A stretch of 64,000 nt of DNA. Source: Pseudomonas canadensis (GTDB lineage Bacteria; Pseudomonadota; Gammaproteobacteria; Pseudomonadales; Pseudomonadaceae). Within the stretch, counting starts at the first letter, position 1. The number at the start of each line of letters is the position of its first letter. The translations under genes were made by a program, and so were the position numbers. This document shows, in pieces, positions 8,452 to 17,462 of the stretch. Location: the NCBI RefSeq assembly GCF_000503215.1, contig NZ_AYTD01000012.1, forward strand, positions 97,760 through 161,759, given 5' to 3'. The notes beneath the pieces were generated by a model. That model ran no database searches. It saw only the letters and a list, made by a program, of their open reading frames with translations, and was not told where the DNA came from.

Positions 8452-9242
8452 CGACGCTCTCCACGGGACAAACGGGCACTGATGGCCTGCAGCGCAATCA
8501 ACAGCGGCACGATCATCAGCAAAAAGATAAGGGTGTAGGCGCTGGCAATTTCCAGGCGCGCCGAGGCATAGCTGTCGGCCAGGCCCACGGGCAGCGTCTT
8601 GGTCATGGGGGTGTGGAGCATCCAGGTCAGGTTGAATTCACCCAGGGACAAGGTCACTACCATCAGCACACCGGCCAGGATTCCTGCGCGGCAGTTGGGT
8701 ACCACCACACTGAAAAAGCGCTTGATGGGACCCGCACCGAGACTGGCCGCCGCTTCTTCCAGCACTGGCAGTTGCTGGCGTTGCATCACCGCCATCACCG
8801 GGCGTACCAGGAATGGCAAGGTGAACAGCACATGCCCGACCAGGATGAACACCCAACTGCTGCGAAAGCTGCCGAACTGGCCGTAGGTGAGCAGCAACGC
8901 CAACGCACTGGCCAACCCCGGCATCGCCACCGGCAGCACCATCAATTCTTCGAAGGCGCGGCTGAAGCGGTTGTTCATCCGCACCAGGGCGTAGGCCGCC
9001 GGCACGCCGATCACGCAGACACACACCGCGCAGGCCAGCGCCAATTGCAGCGACAACCACACGGTGGGCGAATAGGCCTGCCACACCTGGATCAGCCAAT
9101 CGAAGGTCAAGCCACTGGACAGACCGACGAAGAAGTTGCGGGTCAAACCCGCCAGCAACGACATCAGCACCGGCACCAACATGAAGGCGCACACCAGCAG
9201 GGTGAACAGCAGTTGCAGCACAAACAACGATGAGCGCTTCAC
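8448..9242 (-). CDS. ABC transporter permease
   Basis: 264 residues from a GTG at 9242 that overlaps the upstream permease stop (GTGA); the open frame continues further 5' but only as antisense-type low-complexity sequence. There are six membrane segments, with the EAA-loop motif EEAAASLGAGPIKRFFSVVVPNCRAGI near residue 175 that docks onto the ATPase. It belongs to the PotC/CysW/AfuB group. It pairs with the permease at 9239-10057 to form the channel. Confidence 0.92.
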   Translation of the reverse strand: MKRSSLFVLQLLFTLLVCAFMLVPVLMSLLAGLTRNFFVGLSSGLTFDWLIQVWQAYSPTVWLSLQLALACAVCVCVIGVPAAYALVRMNNRFSRAFEELMVLPVAMPGLASALALLLTYGQFGSFRSSWVFILVGHVLFTLPFLVRPVMAVMQRQQLPVLEEAAASLGAGPIKRFFSVVVPNCRAGILAGVLMVVTLSLGEFNLTWMLHTPMTKTLPVGLADSYASARLEIASAYTLIFLLMIVPLLIALQAISARLSRGERR

Positions 9243-10057
9243 AGCACAGTCCCCGCGTTTTTCACCAGGCGCCGCGTGAGCAGCAACACGGCCCAGGTCA
9301 CCGCGCCGAGCACCACCGACAGCGCGGCAGCCACGGCAAAGTTGGCGTAGTTGGTGAATACGTTGTAGATCGCCACCGGGGTGACATTCAGTCGCGTGCC
9401 CAAGGTAAAGGCCGTGCCGAAGGCGCCCATGGACGTGGCAAAACAGATCGCCCCGCAGGACGCCAATGCGGGCGCCAGACCCGGCACGATCACGTCGCAC
9501 ACCACGCGCCAATGCCCGGCGCCCAGGGAGTGCGCAGCTTCTTCCAGGCTACGATCAAGGCTCTCGCAAGCGGCCATCACCGTGAGGATCACCCGTGGAA
9601 TCGAGAAGTACAGGTAGCCCACGAACAGCCCTGCCAACGAGTAGGCAAAGATCCATCGTTCACCGGCCAGTTGCAGGCCCAGTGAGGCCAGCAAACCTTG
9701 ACGCCCTGCCAGCAGAATCACCAGGAAGCCCACCACCACACCGGGAAAGGCCAAAGGAAAAGTGAGCAACGCCACCAGTGCCGAGCGCCCGAAAAACTGG
9801 TGCCGGGCGAGGAACACGCCGCTGATGCCGCCGATCACCAGCGCCACCAGCGTCACCACCACGGCCAGGACCAGCGTTTGCCCAAGGCTGCCCAGGTACT
9901 GCGCGCTGCTGAGCACCTGCCAGTAACCGCTGCCGTTGCTGTCGCGGCTCTCGGCGCCGAGCACCATCAAGTGCGCCAGCGGCAGCAGCCAGAACGCGAG
10001 CAGCACCGCAAAGGCCGGGGCCAACGCCCAGGCGGCATGTTTTGCCGATGCTGCCAC
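9239..10057 (-). CDS. ABC transporter permease
   Basis: 272 residues with six membrane helices and the EAA-loop LEEAAHSLGAGHWRVVCDVIVPGLAPAL near residue 175. The start is a GTG at 10057, immediately after the TAA of the binding-protein gene, with GAGG about 8 bases upstream inside that gene. It belongs to the PotB/CysT-like group and is the partner of the next permease. Expression is presumably controlled from the promoter region shared by the operon near 11060-12070. Confidence 0.92.
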   Translation of the reverse strand: MAASAKHAAWALAPAFAVLLAFWLLPLAHLMVLGAESRDSNGSGYWQVLSSAQYLGSLGQTLVLAVVVTLVALVIGGISGVFLARHQFFGRSALVALLTFPLAFPGVVVGFLVILLAGRQGLLASLGLQLAGERWIFAYSLAGLFVGYLYFSIPRVILTVMAACESLDRSLEEAAHSLGAGHWRVVCDVIVPGLAPALASCGAICFATSMGAFGTAFTLGTRLNVTPVAIYNVFTNYANFAVAAALSVVLGAVTWAVLLLTRRLVKNAGTVL

Positions 10058-11062
10058 TTACTTGACCTCGTTCAGGTAACGGGCGGCGAAGGCTTCCTGC
10101 ACTGCGGCCATTTTTTCGTAGTCCACCACCCCGGCGCGGGCATAGTCGCTGTCGGGCAGGAACTGTGCGGCCACGTCAGCCGGCATTTTCATCGGGCGCA
10201 CTGGGCGCAGGTAGGCTTTGGCCCAGAGTGCCTGGCCTTCGTCCGACAGCACGAAGTCGAGGACTTTTTCCGCATTGGCGCGGTGTGGCGCGTTGGCGAC
10301 CAGGCTCATCACGTAGGGCACGCTGATGCTGCCTTCCTTCGGGATCACAAAGTCGACGTTGGCTTTGTCTTTGTAGCGCGCGCGGTAGGCGTTGAAGTCG
10401 TAGTCCACCAGGATCGGCAACTCACCGGACAGCACCCGCGCATAGGCGGTTTGCTTGGGCACGATGGGCGCGTTCTTCGCCAACTTCTGGAAGTAGTCGA
10501 TGGCGGGGGCGAAGTTGTCGAGGTCACCGCCCAGGGCGCGGTTGATCGCCACAGCCGAGACGTAGCCAACGAAGGCGCTGGAGGGATCGAGGTAACCGAC
10601 CATGCCTTTGTACTCAGGCTTGAGCAGATCGGCCCAGCTTTGCGGCACCGGCAAACCACCGAGCGCGTCGACGTTGACCATGATGCCCAAGGTGCCGGAG
10701 TGGATCGCGAACCAATGGCCGGCCGGGTCCTTGAGGCCAGCGGGGATCTGGTCCCAGGCCTTGGGCTTGTAGGTGCCGACCACCTCGGCTTTTTGCGCCT
10801 GCAGGCCGAAGGTCACGCCGTAGTAAACGACGTCAGCGACCGGGGCGGCTTTTTCCGCCACCAATTGCGCCAGCGACTGGCCGGAGTTCTTGTTGTCCAG
10901 CGGCACCTGCACGCCTGTGCTGGCAGCGATGGCCTTGAGCTGGGTGCCCCAGTCGGCCCAGTCCGGCGGGCAGTTGTAGCAGATCGCGGTTTCGGCGGCC
11001 TGGGCCAGGCTGGCCGCACCGCACAGCAGCACGGCTGCCAGGGTTTTACTGAGTGCGCGCAT
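10058..11062 (-). CDS. Periplasmic solute-binding protein of the ABC importer
   Basis: 334 residues from the ATG at 11062, chosen because it begins a clean signal peptide (MRALSKTLAAVLLCGAASLAQA). The mature protein starts AETAICYNCPPDWADWGTQLKAI; the two cysteines close to its N-terminus are unusual and could form a disulfide. The rest fits the family-1/AfuA-PotD fold: GTLGIMVN, DLLKPEYKGMVGYLDPSSAFVG and LVDYDFNAYR. The ligand class is not determinable. The downstream phosphodiesterase makes an organic phosphate plausible. Its start lies 17 bp inside the end of the regulator gene. Confidence 0.88.
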   Translation of the reverse strand: MRALSKTLAAVLLCGAASLAQAAETAICYNCPPDWADWGTQLKAIAASTGVQVPLDNKNSGQSLAQLVAEKAAPVADVVYYGVTFGLQAQKAEVVGTYKPKAWDQIPAGLKDPAGHWFAIHSGTLGIMVNVDALGGLPVPQSWADLLKPEYKGMVGYLDPSSAFVGYVSAVAINRALGGDLDNFAPAIDYFQKLAKNAPIVPKQTAYARVLSGELPILVDYDFNAYRARYKDKANVDFVIPKEGSISVPYVMSLVANAPHRANAEKVLDFVLSDEGQALWAKAYLRPVRPMKMPADVAAQFLPDSDYARAGVVDYEKMAAVQEAFAARYLNEVK

Positions 11063-12065
11063 CAAGGGTTTCCTCGTGGGGTTGAGTACTGTCGCCCGGC
11101 CGGATATGGCAAGGCAGGCAATGGGACGTCGGGGCGTTGCCGGCGATTTGCGCCAGCAGTTGGTCAATCACGGTGCTGGCCAGCAAGGCGATGGGTTGCA
11201 CCACGCTGCACAGGGTTGGGTGCATCTGGGTGCCGAGGCTGATGCCGTCGAAGCCCATCACCGACAGCTGTTCGGGCACGTTCCAGGCGTTGCGGCGCAG
11301 TTCGGCGATCAGGCTGATTGCCAGGAAGTCGTTGGAACACACCAGCGCGGTGGGCGCATCGGGGCCTTGAAGAAAGGGTTCGATGGCGGCGAACTCGGCC
11401 TGGGTATGGGCCGGCATTTCAATCACCGGGCGGGGGTCGAGAGCGTATTCGCGCATTGCATCGCAATAACCGGCGTAGCGCAGGCGGGCACGGTCGGATT
11501 GCAGCGCAGGGCCGGCGACCATGCTGATGCGTCGATGGCCGGCTTCCAGCAGATAACGCGTGGCCAGGGCCATGCCTGCGCGGTTGTCCACCGACACGGC
11601 GCTGTAGTTGGGGTTGCTCGGTTGGTGATAAGCCAGCACGAATGGGGTTTGTTCGGTGTTCAAGCTGCTGAGCACGCTGTTGCTCTCGGCATCAGTGACC
11701 GTCAGCACCAGGCCATCGACGCGCTGGCGCAACAATTCTTCCACCACAATGCATTCGCGTTCGCTGCTGTAGTCGGTAGTCGCCAGCAACAGGCTGTAGC
11801 CCCGCGCCCGGGCGGCGCGCTCCATGGCCTGGAATTGTTCAGCAAACACCGGATTGAGCAGATTGGGCACCACCACGCCAATCAACTGGGTGGTTTGCAG
11901 GCGCAGTTGGCGGCCCAGCAGATTGGGGCGAAAACCCAGCTCACGGGCGGCGGCGAACACCTGCTCCCGGGTAGTCGGGCGCACCTGGTCGGGAGAAGCA
12001 AAAGTGCGGGCGGCGGTGGCGCGGGATACGCCCGCCAGCCGGGCTACGTCTTTCAGGTCAGTCAT
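11046..12065 (-). CDS. LacI-family transcriptional regulator
   Basis: 339 residues from the ATG at 12065; a GTG two codons upstream is an alternative. The N-terminal helix-turn-helix is DLKDVARLAGVSRATAARTFASPDQVRPTTREQV, followed by the hinge RQLRLQTTQLIGVVVPNLLNPVFAEQF and a periplasmic-binding-protein-like effector domain with VSVDNRAGMALATRYLLEAGHRRI. It heads the operon and overlaps the binding-protein start, so it probably senses the transported compound and controls the whole group, itself included. Operators could not be placed with confidence. Confidence 0.93.
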   Translation of the reverse strand: MTDLKDVARLAGVSRATAARTFASPDQVRPTTREQVFAAARELGFRPNLLGRQLRLQTTQLIGVVVPNLLNPVFAEQFQAMERAARARGYSLLLATTDYSSERECIVVEELLRQRVDGLVLTVTDAESNSVLSSLNTEQTPFVLAYHQPSNPNYSAVSVDNRAGMALATRYLLEAGHRRISMVAGPALQSDRARLRYAGYCDAMREYALDPRPVIEMPAHTQAEFAAIEPFLQGPDAPTALVCSNDFLAISLIAELRRNAWNVPEQLSVMGFDGISLGTQMHPTLCSVVQPIALLASTVIDQLLAQIAGNAPTSHCLPCHIRPGDSTQPHEETLDARTQ

Positions 12066-12181
12066 TGTCACTCGCTTGAGATCGATCTCATTGGCGAGGA
12101 CAGTAGCGGGGGAATGTGGCAGTTCAGTGCCGAGAACATGACGATTTGATGTCATCCAAGGACTGCTGCTATGCACCTGTG

Positions 12182-12306
12182 GTGAGCGGGCTTGCCCCGC
12201 GCTGGGTGGCGAAGCCACCCCAATAAGGACGTCGCGCAGCTCCAGAAAAATCGTGGTGCCTGGATTTAGGGCGGCTTCGCCCCCCAGCGCGGGGCAAGCC
12301 CGCTCA
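12182..12306. repeat. Inverted REP-type pair
   Basis: Two arms of about 38 bases (12182-12219 and 12269-12306), in opposite orientation with few mismatches, share the core GAGCGGGCTTGCCCCGCG. Each arm also has an internal GGCGAAGCC element. This is the usual BIME/REPIN layout of pseudomonads. It fills most of the 398-bp gap between the LacI regulator and the polyamine genes; the remainder (12310-12460) should hold the rightward promoter, but no clear consensus was seen. Confidence 0.75.
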
Positions 12307-12462
12307 CTACAAAAAAACGGTGTCAGCCCCTGAACAGTCACACTCCAGCGCTACGCTCGTAAACCAAGGGCAGCAAAATCCGCCCACTAACCTTTCGATT
12401 CGATCCAAGTGCGGGCACAATGCGTGTCCTTTTTTGGCAGGCACCGCCGCAGGCTCTCAAAA

Positions 12463-13560
12463 ATGATCAAAACGCCGTACTACCTCATCGATAAACAGAA
12501 GCTTCTGGTCAACATGCAGAAGATTGCTTACGTGCGCGAACAGTCCGGCGCCAAGGCGTTGCTGGCGCTCAAGTGCTTTGCCACCTGGTCGGTGTTTGAC
12601 CTGATGCAGCAATACATGGACGGCACCACCTCGTCGTCGCTGTATGAGCTCAAGCTCGGCCGCCAGAAGTTCGAAGGCGAGGCACACGCCTACAGCGTGG
12701 CCTGGGCCGACGATGAAATCGAAGAGATGCTGGATAACTGCGACAAGATCATCTTCAACTCGATCAGCCAGCTGCAGCGTTTTGCCGAACGTTCCGAGGG
12801 CAAGACCCGTGGCCTGCGCGTCAACCCACAGGTGAGCAGCTCCGACTACCTGCTGGCCGACCCGGCGCGTCCGTTCAGCCGTTTGGGCGAATGGGACCCG
12901 GTGAAGATCGAAGGCGTGATCGAGCAGATCTCCGGCTTCATGTTCCACAACAACTGCGAGAACGGCGATTTCAGCCTGTTCGACAAAATGCTCGGCACCA
13001 TCGAAGAACGCTTCGGCGCGCTGCTGCACAAGGTCGAGTGGGTCAGCCTCGGCGGCGGCATCCACTTCACCGGTGAAGACTATGCGGTGGACGCGTTCTG
13101 CGCGCGCCTGAAGGCGTTCTCCGAAAAGTACGGCGTGCAGGTGTACCTGGAACCCGGCGAAGCGGCGATCACCAACAGCGCCTCCCTGGAAGTCACCGTG
13201 CTCGACACCCTCTACAACGGCAAGCACCTCGCCGTCGTGGACAGCTCCATCGAAGCCCACCTGCTGGACCTGCTGATCTACCGCCTCAACGCCAAGCTGG
13301 CGCCAAGCGACGGTGAACACACCTTCATGGTGTGCGGCAAATCCTGCCTGGCCGGGGACATCTTCGGCGAGTATCAATTTGATCGTCCGCTGGCCATCGG
13401 CGATCGGCTGTCGTTCATCGACACCGCAGGCTACACCATGGTCAAGAAAAACTGGTTCAACGGCCTGAAAATGCCGTCCATCGTAGTGAAACAACTCGAC
13501 GGTACAGTCGAGGTGGTTCGTGAATTTGGTTACGACGACTACCTGTCCAGCCTTTCGTAA
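12463..13560 (+). CDS. nspC: Carboxynorspermidine/carboxyspermidine decarboxylase
   Basis: 365 residues from the ATG at 12463, giving the family start MIKTPYYLIDKQKLLVNM. It is a PLP enzyme of the alanine-racemase/DapDC fold III. The PLP lysine is K37 in LLALKCFATW, the phosphate loop is SLGGGIHFT near residue 200, EPGEA lies near 230, and the second-subunit Cys motif is MVCGKSCLAGD near 290. It decarboxylates carboxy(nor)spermidine to (nor)spermidine in the cytoplasm. The next gene encodes the matching dehydrogenase 28 bp downstream, and together they form the aspartate-semialdehyde route to triamines. Confidence 0.93.
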   Translation: MIKTPYYLIDKQKLLVNMQKIAYVREQSGAKALLALKCFATWSVFDLMQQYMDGTTSSSLYELKLGRQKFEGEAHAYSVAWADDEIEEMLDNCDKIIFNSISQLQRFAERSEGKTRGLRVNPQVSSSDYLLADPARPFSRLGEWDPVKIEGVIEQISGFMFHNNCENGDFSLFDKMLGTIEERFGALLHKVEWVSLGGGIHFTGEDYAVDAFCARLKAFSEKYGVQVYLEPGEAAITNSASLEVTVLDTLYNGKHLAVVDSSIEAHLLDLLIYRLNAKLAPSDGEHTFMVCGKSCLAGDIFGEYQFDRPLAIGDRLSFIDTAGYTMVKKNWFNGLKMPSIVVKQLDGTVEVVREFGYDDYLSSLS

Positions 13561-13588
13561 GCTGGCGGATAAAGGAGAGATAAAGCAA

Positions 13589-14833
13589 TTGAAAAAGAAC
13601 GTTCTTATCATTGGTGCAGGAGGTGTCGCCAAGGTGGTGGCCCACAAGTGCGCGCAGCACAACGACGAACTCGGTCGTATTGCTATCGCGTCGCGCAACA
13701 TCTCCAAATGCCAGGCCATCATCGACAGCGTCAAGGCCAAGGGTAGCCTCAAGATTCCCGCCGACATCCAAGCCTTCGCGCTGAACGCCCTGGACGTGGA
13801 AGCGACCAAGGCCCTGATCCGCGAGACCGAATCGCAGATCGTCATCAACGTGGGTTCCGCGTTCCTCAACATGTCGGTGCTGCGCGCCTGCATCGACACG
13901 GGCGTTGCCTACCTCGATACCGCCATCCACGAAGAGCCGGGCAAGGTCTGCGAGACCCCGCCGTGGTACGGCAACTACGAATGGAACCACCTGGAAGAGT
14001 GCAAACAGAAGAACATCACCGCCATCCTTGGCGTGGGCTTCGACCCAGGTGTCGTCAACGCGTATGCCGCGCTGGCGCAGCAACAGCATTTCGACCGCAT
14101 TGATTCGATCGATATTCTCGACGTCAATGCCGGCTCCCATGGCAAATACTTCGCCACCAACTTCGACCCGGAAATCAACTTCCGCGAGTTCACCGGACAG
14201 GTGTGGAGCTGGCAGAACAGCCAGTGGACCAGCAACACCATGTTCGAAGTCAAACGCACTGATGACCTGCCGGTCGTCGGTTCGCAGAACCTCTACCTCA
14301 CCGGCCACGATGAAGTGCACTCACTGTCGAAAAACCTCGACGTGCCCAACGTGCGTTTCTGGATGAGCTTCGGCGAGCACTACATCAACGTGTTCACCGT
14401 GCTGAAAAACCTCGGCCTGCTCTCCGAAAAGCCGGTCACCACCGCCGAAGGCCTGGAAGTCGTGCCGTTGAAACTGGTCAAGGCCGTGCTGCCCGACCCG
14501 TCTTCGCTCGCCCCTGGCTACACCGGCAAGACCTGCATCGGTGACCTGGTCAAAGGCACCAAAAATGGCCAGCCCCACGAGATGTTCATCTACAACGTGG
14601 CCTGCCATGAAGAAGCCTTTGCCGAAACCGACAGCCAGGGCATCTCCTACACCGCAGGCGTGCCACCCGTGGCCGCTGCGCTGCTGGTTGCCCGTGGCGA
14701 GTGGGATGTGAAGCACATGGCCAACGTCGAGGAACTGCCGGCCGAGCCGTTCCTGAAAGCGCTGGATGTGATGGGGTTGCCGACTCGCATTAAAGACGAG
14801 AACGGTGATCGGGCTTGGGATGCGATTGCCTGA
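13589..14833 (+). CDS. Carboxynorspermidine dehydrogenase (saccharopine-dehydrogenase fold)
   Basis: 414 residues from the TTG at 13589, which has AAAGGAGA upstream (13571-13578) and gives LKKNVLIIGAGGVAKVVAHKC, a Rossmann fold starting at residue 4. The ATG-type alternatives upstream lie inside nspC. The enzyme reductively condenses L-aspartate semialdehyde with putrescine or 1,3-diaminopropane using NADPH. Conserved features are IVINVGSAFLNMSVLRACIDTGVAYLDTA and GVGFDPGVVNAYAA. It is co-transcribed with nspC and closed by an intrinsic terminator. A saccharopine dehydrogenase label would be the generic database name. Confidence 0.9.
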   Translation: MKKNVLIIGAGGVAKVVAHKCAQHNDELGRIAIASRNISKCQAIIDSVKAKGSLKIPADIQAFALNALDVEATKALIRETESQIVINVGSAFLNMSVLRACIDTGVAYLDTAIHEEPGKVCETPPWYGNYEWNHLEECKQKNITAILGVGFDPGVVNAYAALAQQQHFDRIDSIDILDVNAGSHGKYFATNFDPEINFREFTGQVWSWQNSQWTSNTMFEVKRTDDLPVVGSQNLYLTGHDEVHSLSKNLDVPNVRFWMSFGEHYINVFTVLKNLGLLSEKPVTTAEGLEVVPLKLVKAVLPDPSSLAPGYTGKTCIGDLVKGTKNGQPHEMFIYNVACHEEAFAETDSQGISYTAGVPPVAAALLVARGEWDVKHMANVEELPAEPFLKALDVMGLPTRIKDENGDRAWDAIA

Positions 14834-14849
14834 TAAGCGCTCGCTGACC

Positions 14850-14880
14850 AAAAAAATGCGCTCCTAGGGGCGCATTTTTT
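14850..14880 (+). terminator. Rho-independent terminator of the polyamine operon
   Basis: AAAAAATGCGC and GCGCATTTTTT pair perfectly around an 8-nt loop, 17 bases after the stop codon, ending in a run of six T (14875-14880). The A-run also makes it a possible leftward terminator. Confidence 0.93.
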
Positions 14881-14900
14881 GTTTTGGGCACACACGGCCA

Positions 14901-14991
14901 CTGTAGGAGCCGGCTTGCCGGCGATTTCGTTGGGTCAGTAACAAATGCATCAGCTGACACACCGCTATCGCCGGCAAGCCGGCTCCTACAG
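14901..14991. repeat. Inverted REP doublet
   Basis: Perfect 25-bp arms at 14901-14925 and 14967-14991, with the core GGAGCCGGCTTGCCGGCGAT, separated by 41 bases. It lies between the terminator and the convergent IclR gene. Confidence 0.9.
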
Positions 14992-15019
14992 TTGATCTGC
15001 AGCGGATGTGAGAGTGGAG

Positions 15020-15799
15020 TTACTCGAGGTTCCGTGCCGAATTGCTCAACGCCCGCGAACACTGCAACAACGCCGGCGCCAGCTGCCGCTCGGCATCCGC
15101 CCTGCTCCACCGACTGGTCGGCGCCACCACATGCACCGCCGCCACGGGTCGGCCATTGGCGCCCAGCACTGGCGCACCGATGGTCATATCGCCCAGGAAC
15201 AGCTCCTGGCCATTCACCGCGTAGCCCTGCTCGCGCACCTGTTGCAACGATTCCAGAATCTGCCCGACGTCAGTCAACGTCTGGCTGGTGTGCGCAATGC
15301 GCTGGCTGTTTTCAATCAACACCAACGCCTCCTCCTGCGGCAACGCGCTCAAATACGCCCTTCCCGACGCCGTGCAATACATCGGCACCCGCGAACCAAT
15401 CGGCATGTGCACCGGCACAAACCCTGAGCTGACGAAACGCGCGATATAGGTCATGTCGTAGCCCGCAGGCTCGGTGAGGCATGACGTCTCGCCGGTCAAC
15501 CGCGTCAGCTCCGACAGAAACGGGTTGGCCACTTCGATCAACGAATGCGCATCCAGGTAACTGAAGCCCAACTCCAGCACCCGGGGTGTGAGTTGGTAAT
15601 GCCGTGTGCGGGAGTGTTTCCGAAGGTAACCCAGGCTTTCCAGGGTAAACACCATGCGCTGGGCCGAGCTTTTGGTCATGCCGGCGGCTTCGGCCACCTC
15701 TGCAAGGCTCATGCTACGGCGCTGCGCGCTGAATGCCTTGAGCACCGACAGGCCTTTTTCCAGGGATTGGTTGTGCAGACTGTTGCGTTCTTCGGACAT
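15020..15799 (-). CDS. IclR-family transcriptional regulator
   Basis: 259 residues. The N-terminal winged helix-turn-helix is SLEKGLSVLKAFSAQRRSMSLAEVAEAAGMTKSSAQRMVFTLESLGYL (residues 12-60). The GAF-like effector domain contains GSRVPMYCTASGRAYLSALP and VNGQELFLGDMTIGAPVLGANGRPVAAVHV. It is transcribed divergently from the ABC transporter/oxidase operon at 16015, and the AT-rich 215-bp gap holds inverted repeats. It is therefore the obvious candidate regulator of that operon, responding to its substrate or a breakdown product. The effector is unknown. Confidence 0.93.
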   Translation of the reverse strand: MSEERNSLHNQSLEKGLSVLKAFSAQRRSMSLAEVAEAAGMTKSSAQRMVFTLESLGYLRKHSRTRHYQLTPRVLELGFSYLDAHSLIEVANPFLSELTRLTGETSCLTEPAGYDMTYIARFVSSGFVPVHMPIGSRVPMYCTASGRAYLSALPQEEALVLIENSQRIAHTSQTLTDVGQILESLQQVREQGYAVNGQELFLGDMTIGAPVLGANGRPVAAVHVVAPTSRWSRADAERQLAPALLQCSRALSNSARNLE

Positions 15800-15853
15800 G
15801 GCGGACTCGCGGTCAGGTCGATCAGGCGTGGCGATATTTCTACCTTAAATGAC

Positions 15854-15910
15854 AAAAATAGACCATTAAAAATCGCATATCGATACGACTGGTTCATTTT
15901 TTCTATTTTT
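15854..15910. promoter_or_regulatory. AT-rich control region with inverted repeats (candidate IclR operator)
   Basis: AAAAATAG (15854-15861) is mirrored by CTATTTTT (15903-15910). Between and just after them are smaller palindromes around ATCGAT (15921-15926). The stretch is strikingly AT-rich for this genome and lies between the divergent IclR and transporter genes. Operator function is inferred from position only. Confidence 0.45.
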
Positions 15911-15941
15911 GATAGCTAATATCGATTTTTATCAATCGAAA

Positions 15942-15956
15942 TGGCACAGAGCTTGC
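15942..15956 (+). promoter_or_regulatory. Sigma-54 (RpoN) promoter, -24/-12 elements
   Basis: TGGCAC (15942-15947), five bases, then TTGC (15953-15956). The GG and GC dinucleotides are separated by exactly 10 bases, as RpoN requires. Predicted transcription starts about 12 bases after the -12 element, leaving a leader of roughly 45 bases before the ATG at 16015. Confidence 0.7.
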
Positions 15957-16014
15957 GATTTCATCAATAACCGCTCGCGGTACTGACGATCCGTTTTCCT
16001 TCTGGAGTAACCCG

Positions 16015-16797
16015 ATGAACAGTCTTTCGCCCTTGTTTCGCCGCCTTGCCTTCGGTTTGTGCGCCGCCTTTTGTGTCAGCGCCGCGCACGCAGACAGTGC
16101 GTCCTCGTACAAAGTCGGTGCAACGGCCAGTGGCTCGCCGTTTACCTTCCTCGACATCAAGAGCAACAGTATCCAGGGCGTGATGGTCGATGTGGCCCAG
16201 GCCCTGGGCAAGGCTGGCGGGTTCACCAGCCAGATCGAGCAGACCAACTTCGCCGCGCTGATCCCCTCCCTCACGTCCGGCAAGCTCGACTTCATTTCCG
16301 CCGGCATGCTCAAGACCGAAGAGCGCACCAAGGTGGTCGACTTCAGCGCCCCGGTGTATGCCTACGGTGAAGGCCTGATCATCAATGCCGACGACAACAC
16401 GGCCTACCCCGACCTCACGCCCCTCAAGGACCAAGTGGTCGGCGTGCAGGCCGGAACCGTCTTCTACGACCAGTTGAACAAGCTCGGGATCTTCAAGGAG
16501 ATCCGCACCTATGACTCCATCGGCGAGATGGTCCGCGACCTGTCCCTGGGCCGCATCAAGGCCGCCGTGGGAGACCAGCCCGTGGTTGCCTACCAGATCC
16601 GCCAGAAACTGTTCAAAGGCGTGAAACTGGCCCCCGACTACAAGCCTACCAACGTCGGCGAAGTGTGCCTGGTGGTGCGCAAGGGCGATGCGCAAACCCT
16701 CGAACGCTTGAATACAGCCATCGCCAGCATCAAGGCAGATGGCACCCTCGACAGCATCCTCAAGAAGTGGGGACTTGATACCCAGGTGCGTCCATGA
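16015..16797 (+). CDS. Amino-acid/polyamine-type ABC transporter binding protein (family 3)
   Basis: 260 residues with a signal peptide ending around FCVSAAHA. The mature domain is the bilobed family-3 fold: YKVGATASGSPFTFLDIKSNSIQGVMVDVAQALGK, then NFAALIPSLTSGKLDFISAGMLKTEERTKVVDFSAPVYAYGEG, the ligand-contact region including the Arg of EERTK. Strong ATG with GGAG upstream. It starts a four-gene operon with ATGA overlaps. The ligand is probably an amino acid or amine, judging from the FAD oxidase at the end of the operon. Confidence 0.92.
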   Translation: MNSLSPLFRRLAFGLCAAFCVSAAHADSASSYKVGATASGSPFTFLDIKSNSIQGVMVDVAQALGKAGGFTSQIEQTNFAALIPSLTSGKLDFISAGMLKTEERTKVVDFSAPVYAYGEGLIINADDNTAYPDLTPLKDQVVGVQAGTVFYDQLNKLGIFKEIRTYDSIGEMVRDLSLGRIKAAVGDQPVVAYQIRQKLFKGVKLAPDYKPTNVGEVCLVVRKGDAQTLERLNTAIASIKADGTLDSILKKWGLDTQVRP

Positions 16798-17462
16798 ACC
16801 CGGCCGAGTTCCTGCAAAACGCCCAGGACTTCTTGCCGATCCTGCTGCAAGGCGCCTGGGTGACTATCCAAATTACCGTCCTGTCGTTCCTGCTCAGCAG
16901 CGCGATCGGCCTGGTGCTGGCGTTGCTCAAGCTGTCGCCGATCCGCACGCTGTCGTGGACAGCCAGCACCATCATCAACGTGATCCGTGGCCTGCCGATC
17001 ATTGTGCAGCTGTTCTACATCTACTTTGTGCTGCCGGACATGGGCGTGCACCTCACCGCGTTCTACGCAGGCGTGATCGGCATGGGCATCGCTTACTCGG
17101 CGTACCAGGCCGAGAACTTCCGCACCGGCATCATTGCCGTCGAACAGGGCCAGCGTGAAGCCGCCGAAGCCTTAGGGATGCGCTCGGCGCTGATGATGCG
17201 TCGGGTGATCCTGCCGCAAGCGTTTCGCATCGCCCTGCCGCCGTATGGCAACACCCTGGTGATGATGCTCAAGGACTCGTCGCTGGTCTCCACCATCACC
17301 GTCGCCGAGATGACCCGCCAGGGCCAGCTGATTGCGTCGTCGACCTTCCAGAACATGACCGTCTACACCCTGGTCGCCCTGCTCTACCTGCTGATGAGCC
17401 TGCCGCTGGTGTATGGCCTGCGTCGCATGGAACAGCACCTGGGCCGGAGGAAAAAAGCATGA
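16794..17462 (+). CDS. Amino-acid-type ABC transporter permease (HisM/GlnP family)
   Basis: 222 residues, about five membrane helices. The family features are [20 protein letters not shown] near residue 65 and the EAA loop [35 protein letters not shown] near residue 120. The ATG overlaps the binding-protein stop by 4 bp. It acts as a homodimer channel in this class, since only one permease is encoded. Confidence 0.93.
   Translation: MNPAEFLQNAQDFLPILLQGAWVTIQITVLSFLLSSAIGLVLALLKLSPIRTLSWTASTIINVIRGLPIIVQLFYIYFVLPDMGVHLTAFYAGVIGMGIAYSAYQAENFRTGIIAVEQGQREAAEALGMRSALMMRRVILPQAFRIALPPYGNTLVMMLKDSSLVSTITVAEMTRQGQLIASSTFQNMTVYTLVALLYLLMSLPLVYGLRRMEQHLGRRKKA

Noticed and set aside
9698..11242. Plus-strand open frame of 514 codons
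   Set aside because: Antisense to the binding protein and permease genes; no recognisable domain.
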